64,000 bases of DNA from Desulfobacteraceae bacterium (lineage in GTDB: Bacteria > Desulfobacterota > Desulfobacteria > Desulfobacterales > Desulfosalsimonadaceae), in the NCBI GenBank assembly GCA_014237465.1, contig JABZFM010000003.1, positions 62,001-126,000 of the forward strand, in the 5' to 3' direction. Positions 17,424 through 25,068 of this stretch are shown piece by piece (the stretch's first letter is position 1; each line of letters opens with the position of its first letter). The notes under the pieces were generated by a model. The model searched no databases. It had not been told where the DNA came from and saw nothing but the letters and a program-made list of their open reading frames with translations. Position numbers and translations under genes: made by a program.

Positions 17424-17672
17424 ATGTTGAATATAGAAAAATTACTTTCAAGGATCACGATCAATCCCAAAATAATGCTCGGCAAGCCGACTATCCGAGG
17501 TCTGAGAATCACCGTGGAACAGATACTCCGGGCGCTTTCGGGCGGTGTGTCGGAGCAGGAACTGCTTGAAGAATATCCGGAACTTGAAAAAGAGGATTTT
17601 CAGGCGGTGTTCGCATATGTAACCGGGCTGGTCGAAGAGGAGCAGGTGTTTCCCGGCGGAGTGTCCGCATGA
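17424..17672 (+). CDS. DUF433 antitoxin
   Basis: This 82-residue protein has the DUF433 pattern (ITINPKIMLGKPTIRGLRIT, VEQILRALSGG, LLEEYPELEKEDFQAVFAYV). It is a small DNA-binding antitoxin that pairs with DUF5615 toxins. GGGGGAAAAC precedes the ATG. It overlaps the toxin gene by 4 bp (ATGA). A GC-rich stem (GGCGACGGC/GCCGCCGC) lies just upstream at about 17359-17379. Confidence 0.88.
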   Translation: MLNIEKLLSRITINPKIMLGKPTIRGLRITVEQILRALSGGVSEQELLEEYPELEKEDFQAVFAYVTGLVEEEQVFPGGVSA

Positions 17673-18040
17673 AATCATCAGAACTGAGATTCCTCGTTGA
17701 TGTCGGCGTAGGCATAGGAATCGAAAAATACTTACGGGAAGAAGGTTATGATACGAAAGCTGTGAGAGAGATTGATCCTCGTATGGAAGATGAGAAGATT
17801 ATTCGTACCGCCGTATCGGAAAATCGAATGGTTATCACAATGGACAAAGATTTCGGAGAGTTGATTTATCATTCCTCAATGAAACATAGCGGAGTTTTGC
17901 TACTGAGGTTGGAAGATGCCACCGGCTCCGAAAAATTGCAGGTCGTAAAACACATTATGAAGAATTATTCGGATCGTATACAAAACTGTTTCTGCGTGTT
18001 TCAGAATGATAAGTTCCGAATTAGAAAAATAAATCGGTAA
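17669..18040 (+). CDS. DUF5615 PIN-like toxin
   Basis: This 123-residue protein is a PIN-like nuclease of DUF5615, the partner of DUF433. It has FLVDVGVGIGI at the N-terminus (variant of FLVDENL), a central Asp/Glu pair (DPRMEDEKI) and VITMDKDFGELI. The putative metal ligands are therefore Asp11, Glu/Asp near 45 and Asp near 63. Expected to cleave RNA when not bound by its antitoxin. The unit looks complete and may stabilise the inserted segment. Confidence 0.85.
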   Translation: MKSSELRFLVDVGVGIGIEKYLREEGYDTKAVREIDPRMEDEKIIRTAVSENRMVITMDKDFGELIYHSSMKHSGVLLLRLEDATGSEKLQVVKHIMKNYSDRIQNCFCVFQNDKFRIRKINR

Positions 18041-18174
18041 CTGAAAATGCGGAGCTATGTTTGGAGAAAATGTTTATATATAACGATTTTGTGAAATAAA
18101 TGGCAACAGGATTCAAGCTGACACAATATTTAATCGCCTGTGCCCCAGGCAGAAGTATACAGCTGATCGTGTGA

Positions 18175-19794
18175 TTACCAAAAAAAATCCATTTCAATCG
18201 TATCTCCTTCGCGAAGGGGAAGAATCTTCCTTGAAGGCAACAATTCGATATGCAGGGGAATCCTGTTGTCCGGATTCAAATTCCCCGCAGTTATATCCAG
18301 AGTCTCAGGCACTGCATGCCCGCTCTTTTCCCAGAACTGAATAAATGCCTGTTTCAATCTGGCTTCAAGTTCTTTTCCGGACAAATCATCGGTAAAATTA
18401 TCCTTACACCATAAAATAAACTGCGTGATTCTTGACACAAGCAGCTGATAGGCAAGTGAAATACCGGTCATGGCGGTTTCTTTTGGTGTAAATGCGATAT
18501 CTTTACTTGCAATGGCGGCAAGGGATATAATTCCGGCTCTTTTAAATTGATCAATCCTGTCGTTGTCAAATATAACTTCCGTCGGAATTTCGCCTGATGC
18601 CGCGTCGGTATGAATGGCCAAATTTTCGATCTGAATATTCTGCCAGTCCGTCAACCGGGTGGGCCATCCGGTTTTGGTAAAACTTTGCGCAATCAGACCG
18701 GAAATGGCCCACACGGGTCCGGTCCAGGGCAAATGCTTTTCTTCAAATACACATTTTCTCGGTAAATTGTCATTCCCGTAAGGATAACGAACCAGAAACC
18801 GATTACAACTTACCGCAAGCCAATTGGCGGCAGGCTGATTTTTCAGTGCCTGCCATTTGGCATAAACCGGTTGTTCCAGATGATGGGGGATAAAGGAAAG
18901 CCTGTTGATATCATTCCATGATTTTAGCTGCATAAATCCCGGAGAAATTTGAACAACCGTTGGGACCATCACTGTCTCTGAAAAATATGCAATCTTTTCA
19001 AGCAGTCCGATACAAAATGAAGAGTTGTCAAACGCCAAATCAATGATAATTAATGACGGCAGGTTGTCAATTAACCGGGGCGTCAGGCTGCTGATTGTTT
19101 CTTCCAAAGTATTCAATGTTACCGGAACGATTTCAAAATTCACATCGCTTTTTCTTGATGTGCTCTGTTGAAGCAGCAGCTTCAGCCCCCGCCATGCAGC
19201 TTCCGCCGCCCTGAAATTATCATCTTCAAAAATACGATGAAGTACCTGTTGAACAATGGCATCGATCTGATCAGACCCGGATGGCATTATACCGGATGGC
19301 ATGATAGAAGCGGGTTCCGGTGCTTTGCCGGGAAGGGCCACCATATTCAATATATTATCGATGGCGTCGGTTTGTATTTTTGGTGATTGTGTTTTTGGTG
19401 CCTTCTTTTGTGCGGATTGAATCCGGATCTTGGGCCAAATCTCAGAAAGGTCCGGCCATTGTTTCATGCCTGCATGTATTTCCGACTCAGAAAACTGCTT
19501 TGCCCCGGCTTCAGATAAAAAACGTTTGGCTTCTAAAAGATGGCTTAAAAAAGAGTTGTTTTGAATCAGGCCATCCGGATGAAAATCTTTTAATTTTTTA
19601 AACTGTAAATCCAGTCCCCCGGCCGGACAAAGTTGCCTGGGAACCGGAATGTAAGCAGAAACTCCCATCATCGCCATTGCTGCATCAATTTCCATCCGGT
19701 CTACAACAATCGGCGGTTTTTGCCAGGGGATTTCACCGGCCATTTGAAACGGTGCCATTGCCAGAATTTTAAAAGGCATCGATTGTATCTGCAT
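18175..19794 (-). CDS. Fused TssB-TssC-like sheath paralogue
   Basis: This 539-residue protein joins two sheath-like parts. Residues about 5-115 resemble TssB (FKILAMAPFQ, then LDLQFKKLKDFHPDGLIQN, as in FESIKDFEPEKI of the TssB at 42982). Residues about 165-535 resemble TssC (AAWRGLKLLLQQ against SGWRSLKYLV of the TssC at 41480, then PTVVQISPGFMQL, and a C-terminal EMDFFW). An Ala/Pro/Gln-rich linker joins them. The canonical TssB and TssC are also encoded, so this is an extra copy, possibly a cap, nucleator, regulator or decoy. It lies next to the double-FHA gene. Homology is read by eye. Confidence 0.72.
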   Translation of the reverse strand: MQIQSMPFKILAMAPFQMAGEIPWQKPPIVVDRMEIDAAMAMMGVSAYIPVPRQLCPAGGLDLQFKKLKDFHPDGLIQNNSFLSHLLEAKRFLSEAGAKQFSESEIHAGMKQWPDLSEIWPKIRIQSAQKKAPKTQSPKIQTDAIDNILNMVALPGKAPEPASIMPSGIMPSGSDQIDAIVQQVLHRIFEDDNFRAAEAAWRGLKLLLQQSTSRKSDVNFEIVPVTLNTLEETISSLTPRLIDNLPSLIIIDLAFDNSSFCIGLLEKIAYFSETVMVPTVVQISPGFMQLKSWNDINRLSFIPHHLEQPVYAKWQALKNQPAANWLAVSCNRFLVRYPYGNDNLPRKCVFEEKHLPWTGPVWAISGLIAQSFTKTGWPTRLTDWQNIQIENLAIHTDAASGEIPTEVIFDNDRIDQFKRAGIISLAAIASKDIAFTPKETAMTGISLAYQLLVSRITQFILWCKDNFTDDLSGKELEARLKQAFIQFWEKSGHAVPETLDITAGNLNPDNRIPLHIELLPSRKILPLREGDTIEMDFFW

Positions 19795-19810
19795 ATTCCC
19801 TCACTTAAAA

Positions 19811-19945
19811 GATGGCTTCGCAAAAAGTCCAAATTCTGTGTTGCGCTGCATTTTTCGTCACTGCGGAGTAGCACACTACGCCTCATTCCTCAAAATTTGC
19901 GCGCCTTGCCAATTTTCATAAGAATGGTGAAGCTTTTTTCTGTCC
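19811..19945. repeat. Palindromic dispersed repeat, copy 3
   Basis: Begins GATGGCTTCGCAAAAAGTCC and continues with AAATTCTGTGTTGCGCTGCA, TTTTTCGTCACTGCGGAGTA and CTACGCCTCATTCCTC, nearly identical to the copy at 34617. Orientation is opposite to copies at 9445 and 38576. The right end is less well defined. Confidence 0.7.
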
Positions 19946-20058
19946 GTCTTAAAAAAGTTAATGCACGCCTCAAGCGATACTGAGTGCGTCAAAAAACTAA
20001 CTAACTAACTAACGTAAGTTCTCAAAAAGTTCGGGAATAATCGATTCACATATAACGC

Positions 20059-20125
20059 CATGTAGCGGATGGCTTTAGCCTTCCATAAATCAGTTACAAA
20101 TGGAGGTATAAAGACCTCCGCTACA
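20059..20125. repeat. 67-bp inverted-repeat element of a third kind
   Basis: ATGTAGCGGA at 20059-20068 pairs exactly with TCCGCTACAT at 20116-20125, with smaller internal stems (GGCTTTAGCC; GAGGT/ACCTC). A separate GCCGGGT/ACCCGGC hairpin follows at 20140-20158. Just before it, (AACT)n runs at about 19994-20013. The gap 19795-20260 therefore holds only repeats. Confidence 0.6.
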
Positions 20126-20260
20126 TCGTTAAACCAGTAGGCCGGGTTTCTTACCCGGCGAGTTTATCCCCAATAAATCCCAAACCACGCTTTTCCCTGG
20201 TTTATTGAGCACTCACCAAAAAAATAACTAACTATGATTACTCAAGATACATCCGACACG

Positions 20261-21043
20261 TTACGACACTTCATCCAAACGCCCGCCTGCCAGAAATCTG
20301 AATTTGGGTCCCTGATTGCTTAAAATCAGTTGATCATCAGGTTTGAGCACTTCTGCGCCGTCAATCGGGCGACCATTGATCAAAACCGACTGTTGCCCGG
20401 TCAGATCTCTTATCCAGTATTCCCCCTGGCTGAAGTATACTTGAATATGTTCATCTCGAACAGCCATATGTTTTAAATTAAAATCACATTTATCGCTGTT
20501 TCCAATGGTGATCGGTAAAGATGTAAATCGTTTGAGCATAGGGCCGTATCGTATCACCAGCGGGGCCTGTGCCTGTTGTGCAGGGGCTGACGATTTTTCA
20601 ACAACTGGTGCCGCCGGAACATCGCCCCGGCCATTTATAACGACATCCGGTTCAATGCGTTTCTTTTCTTTATAGACAGGCCGTACCGGCGCTGCTGCCT
20701 GCCGCCGGTTCTCATCTATCTTGGTTAAAAAACTGACTTTGGGGCCGCCCTGGGCAAACATTATCCAGTCTCCGCTCTTTAAATAAACTTCTTCAGCCAA
20801 CTGGACCGGCTTTCCATTCAGAAAAGTTAGATTTTCACTCTTATTAATCAGCTTAAACCGGTTCCCCTCACGGAGTATCCTGGCATGATCCCGGGATACA
20901 ATTAAAACGTCCCGTGGAAACTGAACATGATAGCCGATATTTCTACCGATGCGGATGTCAGAATCTGTAAACTCCTGAATCTCTCCTTTTAAAGGCCCCT
21001 CAATATGTACGATACTTACAATAATATTCGGTTTATGCGTCAT
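20261..21043 (-). CDS. Double FHA-domain protein
   Basis: This 260-residue soluble protein has two FHA domains joined by an Ala/Pro-rich linker (about 115-160). The first (about 25-95; IRIGRNIGYHVQF, VSRDHARIL) keeps the Arg and Ser/His of the phosphothreonine pocket. The second (about 170-245; LPITIGNSDKCDFNL, RDEHIQVYF) lacks the Gly-Arg of the usual GR start (IGN instead), so its phosphate binding is doubtful. With two sites it could bridge phosphorylated partners. It is encoded next to the TssB-TssC fusion and close to the kinase and phosphatase. Confidence 0.85.
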   Translation of the reverse strand: MTHKPNIIVSIVHIEGPLKGEIQEFTDSDIRIGRNIGYHVQFPRDVLIVSRDHARILREGNRFKLINKSENLTFLNGKPVQLAEEVYLKSGDWIMFAQGGPKVSFLTKIDENRRQAAAPVRPVYKEKKRIEPDVVINGRGDVPAAPVVEKSSAPAQQAQAPLVIRYGPMLKRFTSLPITIGNSDKCDFNLKHMAVRDEHIQVYFSQGEYWIRDLTGQQSVLINGRPIDGAEVLKPDDQLILSNQGPKFRFLAGGRLDEVS

Positions 21044-21316
21044 AATGTTATCAGGTTAAAAATTTTAAATTCAAAGTCATGAAACTGGAAATGTCTTATA
21101 AAACCAATGAAATGATGAATCAGCTGGAAAAAAACGATAAATATTTGCTAAAATATTATATCTGATGTTATAATCAATAATATGAGTTCTTACAATCAAT
21201 CTTAATAATTTATTGTCGGTATAGATTATACTCAACACATATAACATCCTTAAATACTGAATTCAAGGCGAATAGAAGTTATTAAATATTGCTTCAGATC
21301 ATGGGAGGAATCGGTT

Positions 21317-22435
21317 ATGGTTTTGAAACGTAAACGCTTGTCCTGGTTTTTGCGGCTTTGTATTGGGCTGTCTTTGCTGATTTTATGTTCATGCGACAGT
21401 CAGAGCAATCATGCGGACGGCACCGGCAGCGTCTCATTTAACTTAGAGTGGAAATCGACAGTAACAGACAACACGCCCGAGATCGGCATGATGGCAAGCG
21501 GCGATGTCTGTACAGATTACCTAATCAGTACAATCAATGCGACAGTGTATGATTTGGGCGGTACAAGTGTGGCCACCAAAAGTTTCAATTGTTCAGACCA
21601 TTCCGGCTCATTTACTTTAATCCCGGCAGGTTCCGGATATCGACTGGTAATCAAAGGGATGGTTTCCGGAAATGCCGACTGGACAGGGGAAGCAACGGGA
21701 CTGACTATAACAAACGGCAAAACAAAAAACGCCGGGACGATTACAATGACATATGGCGGCAGTGATGCAACGTCCCCGACGGTTTCAAGTGTTTCTCCAG
21801 ATGCTTCTGTCACGGCCGCTCCCTTAGATACCACTATCACAGCAACTTTTAATGAAGCCATGAACGAATCCACAATTTCAACCGCGACCTTTACGCTCGA
21901 AAAGACAGGAGACAGCTCATCAGTGGCCGGCCAGGTGTCATATGACAGCGCATCCATGACAGCAACCTTGACACCGGATGCGGATCTTGAACCAGGCGGC
22001 ATTAAATACCTGGCCACACTGACAACCGACATCCAGGACATTGCCGGAAACCCATTGGCCGGCGGGAATAATACCGACGGCAGCTACACATGGACATTTA
22101 TCACGGAAACGGCGTCCTGTACCTACACGCTTTCATCCGCATCAAAAACGTTTACCGATGCCGGAGGTTCTGGCACCATTACCATTACGACCTCTTCGAC
22201 CACCTGTTCATGGACTGCTGAAAAAACTGATGATTGGATCACGCTTGGTTCGATCACCAGCGGTACGGGAGATGGATCAGTAGACTACACTGTTGCAGCA
22301 TATACCGGCACAGATCCCCGAAGCGGCAACATCACCATTGCCGGTGAAACATTTGTTGTTAAGCAAAATTCTCCCAGCAGCATGCCAGTTATGGTCTGGG
22401 ATGAACATAACTGGGATGAAGTGATCTGGCAGTAA
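21317..22435 (+). CDS. Exported lipoprotein with Ig-like (Big_5-like) and BACON domains
   Basis: This 372-residue protein starts at ATG 21317 after GGAGG. It has a lipoprotein signal ending LILCSC (Cys near residue 26). A prealbumin-like domain (about 35-145), a Big_5-type Ig-like domain (about 155-265; PTVSSVSPDASV to FNEAMNESTIS) and a BACON-like domain (about 270-355; TYTLSSASKTFTDAGGSGTITI to NITIAGETFVVKQ) follow. The C-terminus is Trp-rich (WDEHNWDEVIWQ). It is anchored at the envelope and probably binds carbohydrate or protein. It heads four exported plus-strand genes inside the T6SS locus. Confidence 0.78.
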   Translation: MVLKRKRLSWFLRLCIGLSLLILCSCDSQSNHADGTGSVSFNLEWKSTVTDNTPEIGMMASGDVCTDYLISTINATVYDLGGTSVATKSFNCSDHSGSFTLIPAGSGYRLVIKGMVSGNADWTGEATGLTITNGKTKNAGTITMTYGGSDATSPTVSSVSPDASVTAAPLDTTITATFNEAMNESTISTATFTLEKTGDSSSVAGQVSYDSASMTATLTPDADLEPGGIKYLATLTTDIQDIAGNPLAGGNNTDGSYTWTFITETASCTYTLSSASKTFTDAGGSGTITITTSSTTCSWTAEKTDDWITLGSITSGTGDGSVDYTVAAYTGTDPRSGNITIAGETFVVKQNSPSSMPVMVWDEHNWDEVIWQ

Positions 22436-22497
22436 TTGATATCATGAATATAAACAATATATAATTCTGACTGATATATAATTTAGGAGGAAAAATA

Positions 22498-23181
22498 ATG
22501 AAAAAAATTTCAAAAATATCGATTATCATTATGGTGTTCTTGATGTGTGGCACATTTTGCGTATGGGCTGGTGAAGTAACCGGACTTACGACATTCTCTT
22601 CAGGAACTCCGGCAGTGGCCTCGGAAGTCAATGATAATTTCACCGCGGTAAAAACAGCCGTCGATGACAATGATGCGGCTATTACGAGTAATTATAATGA
22701 AATCATAAAAAACGCATCAGACATTGATGATTTGGCTGCTCAACCAGGTGTTGCATGGAAACAGGGGGGGAGTGGTGGTACTATCGGAACTTCAACGGCT
22801 TCCCTTCAAAGTCTTCTGATCAATGCTCCGGCTGACGGTTATGCGATTGTAACCGCATGCGGATCTGTCTACTGGAATATAACATCTGCTGGCCAGGGAC
22901 TGGTGCGATTAAAAGTATCTGAAACATCAGGTGATACCACTGAAGGAGATGGGGTGCAGTTTATCAGGTTTCAAAGTGGACTGGGAACTGGAATTTATTT
23001 TTTCCCTTTCAGCACGACGAGGGTTTTTTCTGTTTCAAAAGGACTTAATACTTTTTATCTTAACGGGTGGCACCAAGTCGTAAATGGTGCCGCATCAGTA
23101 GATGATTTTAATTTTTCTGCCATTTTTGTCCCGACAAGTTATAATTACATTTTTAAACCTATTCCTATTGTAATTCCATAA
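22498..23181 (+). CDS. Secreted protein of unknown function
   Basis: This 227-residue protein follows AGGAGG and has a Sec signal peptide (MKKISKISIIIMVFLMCG to about WAG). Mature residues start with FSSGTPAVASEVNDNFTAVKTAVDDND, a heptad-rich stretch seen at the start of tail-fibre-like or trimeric secreted proteins. The rest is beta-rich (LVRLKVSETSG, FIRFQSG). It has no catalytic motif I can name. It lies 62 bp after the lipoprotein gene. Confidence 0.7.
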   Translation: MKKISKISIIIMVFLMCGTFCVWAGEVTGLTTFSSGTPAVASEVNDNFTAVKTAVDDNDAAITSNYNEIIKNASDIDDLAAQPGVAWKQGGSGGTIGTSTASLQSLLINAPADGYAIVTACGSVYWNITSAGQGLVRLKVSETSGDTTEGDGVQFIRFQSGLGTGIYFFPFSTTRVFSVSKGLNTFYLNGWHQVVNGAASVDDFNFSAIFVPTSYNYIFKPIPIVIP

Positions 23182-23297
23182 TAATTTGCTGATATATTAA
23201 GTTCCTTTTTTGCTGTTTATTCGCTTTAAAACTAATTTTAATTTTTTCACAAAAAAGATTAATTCATAAAACTTTTTGAAACAATATGGAGGACACC

Positions 23298-24641
23298 ATG
23301 AAACCGTCAGCAAGAACACAAGCAAAATTTATAGCTGCTGCGATTCTGGTGATGTTTTTCGTAATGGCTGGAATCACGGGGTGCAGCAGCACAAAGAAGG
23401 CCACCGGGAATCAACCGCCTTCTTTTTCTCTGCCCAATAACGCCATCACGAACAACGTGGATCAAGCAAACCCTGAAAAGGCATTTTCAAATCCTAAATC
23501 AGATATCTCAACAGCCGACCCCTATGTTGCATCCGTTACAGAATTTAAAGACCTGACCGGCAATCATGAGATTCGATGGGAATGGTTCGACCCTGAAGGG
23601 AACCTGTATTATAACACCGGCAACCATCCGGTCAGCTCCTCAGGGAGGAAAATGGCGGCAACGGGTATTGCGTGGCACAAAATTTCCGTCAAAGGAGACC
23701 GGGCAGAGTCTTTGCAGGGCAAATGGCATGTTGATGTTTATATGGATGACTTGCTCTACAAATCAAACTCTTTCTATATATCAAAAAAAATCGAAACCAT
23801 GTTTGTTGATGTCGATGTGAACGTGCCCAGGACTGCCATGAAAAACCCGGATGCGGTGGCCGTTGTCATCGGCAACAAAAATTACTGGCACAAGGATGTT
23901 CCTGAAGTAAAGTATGCCATCCGTGATGCGGATGCCATCAGCGAATATTTAGTCAAGACATTGGGATATCGTGAAAAAAATATCATGACCCTTTACGATG
24001 TTCCTGTCAGTATATTTAATGAACTGTTCGGCACAAGCAACAGCTATAAAGGCAAGCTTTATAATTTTATCAAGCCGGGCAAATCCGATGTATTTATCTA
24101 TTATTCCGGGCATGGCGCACCGGATTTAACGTCATCATCTACAGAAAAAAAAGCATATATTGTTCCGGTGGATTGTGACCCGGCCAGTGTTACGCTGAAT
24201 GGTTATTCGCTTGATTTACTGTACAGCAATCTGGCAAAATTACCTGCGCGACATGTTACGATTGTAATGGATACATGTTTTTCGGGCGTGAGTGGCGCGG
24301 GTGAAACGTTCATTAAAAGTTATAGTCCGTTTACGATTCCGGTGAAAGCGACCTCTGTCAAAACAGCCAACACCATCTCCATCACCAGCGCACAGGGAAA
24401 CCAGGTGAGCAGCTGGTATGATGAAAAGCAGCACAGCCTGTTTACATATTTCTTTTTAAAGGCTGTTCAGGGAGAAGCGGATGCCAATAAAAACGGAAAG
24501 CTCACATACCAGGAAATATATGACTATGTCTCAGACACCCAGGACGGTGTACCATACTATGCCAGACGACTATTCAACGGCCGGGAACAGACACCGACAA
24601 TTGACGGCACGGGCACGGACAAAGTTCTAATCAGGTATTAG
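23298..24641 (+). CDS. Caspase-like (peptidase C14) lipoprotein
   Basis: From ATG 23298 (GGAGG at about 23288) this is 447 residues. The signal ends in a lipobox (GITGC, Cys near 29). An N-terminal beta domain (about 75-170) is followed by a caspase fold (about 190-440): DAVAVVIGNKNYWHKDVPEVKYAIRD-type start, catalytic His272 in YYSGHGAPD, and catalytic Cys327 in MDTCFSG. Bacterial caspase homologues cut after Arg/Lys or acidic residues and many mediate cell suicide or surface processing. Outer-membrane anchoring points to an envelope role rather than a cytosolic one. Whether it is linked to the T6SS is unknown. Confidence 0.86.
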   Translation: MKPSARTQAKFIAAAILVMFFVMAGITGCSSTKKATGNQPPSFSLPNNAITNNVDQANPEKAFSNPKSDISTADPYVASVTEFKDLTGNHEIRWEWFDPEGNLYYNTGNHPVSSSGRKMAATGIAWHKISVKGDRAESLQGKWHVDVYMDDLLYKSNSFYISKKIETMFVDVDVNVPRTAMKNPDAVAVVIGNKNYWHKDVPEVKYAIRDADAISEYLVKTLGYREKNIMTLYDVPVSIFNELFGTSNSYKGKLYNFIKPGKSDVFIYYSGHGAPDLTSSSTEKKAYIVPVDCDPASVTLNGYSLDLLYSNLAKLPARHVTIVMDTCFSGVSGAGETFIKSYSPFTIPVKATSVKTANTISITSAQGNQVSSWYDEKQHSLFTYFFLKAVQGEADANKNGKLTYQEIYDYVSDTQDGVPYYARRLFNGREQTPTIDGTGTDKVLIRY

Positions 24642-24725
24642 CAGATGATTTATAAAATAATAAGTTCATAGACGCCCCCTCTAAGATGAGATTTATTTAA
24701 GCTAAAATGACAAAGGAGTATTGAC

Positions 24726-25049
24726 GTGAAACTGTTTTTCTGCAGAACAATTTCATTGATCGTTGCAGCCCTGATGATAAATTTTGTAATTGCCGGTGCA
24801 TTGTACGCCCAGAGCTATCACCTTGCCGCTAATACAAAAATCACACAACATCAGCCGACTATTATTATTAAAGATGAAAAGAAGATTAGCGGAGAAGAAG
24901 AGGGCTGGTTTTCCAAGTATAAATGGTGGCTGCTGGCCGGGCTTGTTGTCGTCGGTGGTGCTGCGGCAGCAGGTGGTGGCGGCGGCGGAGGTGGGAGTTC
25001 CACAACCACGACCAGCAGCGATGGGGGGACAGTTACATTCAGCTGGTAG
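24726..25049 (+). CDS. Small exported Gly-rich membrane protein
   Basis: This 107-residue protein begins with GTG 24726 (AAGGAG seven bases upstream). It has a signal peptide (to about residue 29, ALYAQS), a charged middle (KDEKKISGEEEG), a TM helix (about 69-83) running into a run of Gly, then a Ser/Thr-rich end TVTFSW. It is the last of the four plus-strand exported genes and converges with the methyltransferase gene. Function unknown. The poly-Gly tract may mark it as a structural or sorting segment. Confidence 0.6.
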   Translation: MKLFFCRTISLIVAALMINFVIAGALYAQSYHLAANTKITQHQPTIIIKDEKKISGEEEGWFSKYKWWLLAGLVVVGGAAAAGGGGGGGGSSTTTTSSDGGTVTFSW

Positions 25050-25068
25050 GCAATATTTAAAAATCGGA

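Noticed and set aside
19994-20013. (AACT)n run as a phase-variation tract
   Set aside because: It is intergenic, between repeat elements, and has no gene or promoter to switch.
20140-20158. GCCGGGT/ACCCGGC hairpin as a terminator
   Set aside because: No T-run follows on either strand, so it was kept as a repeat-associated stem only.
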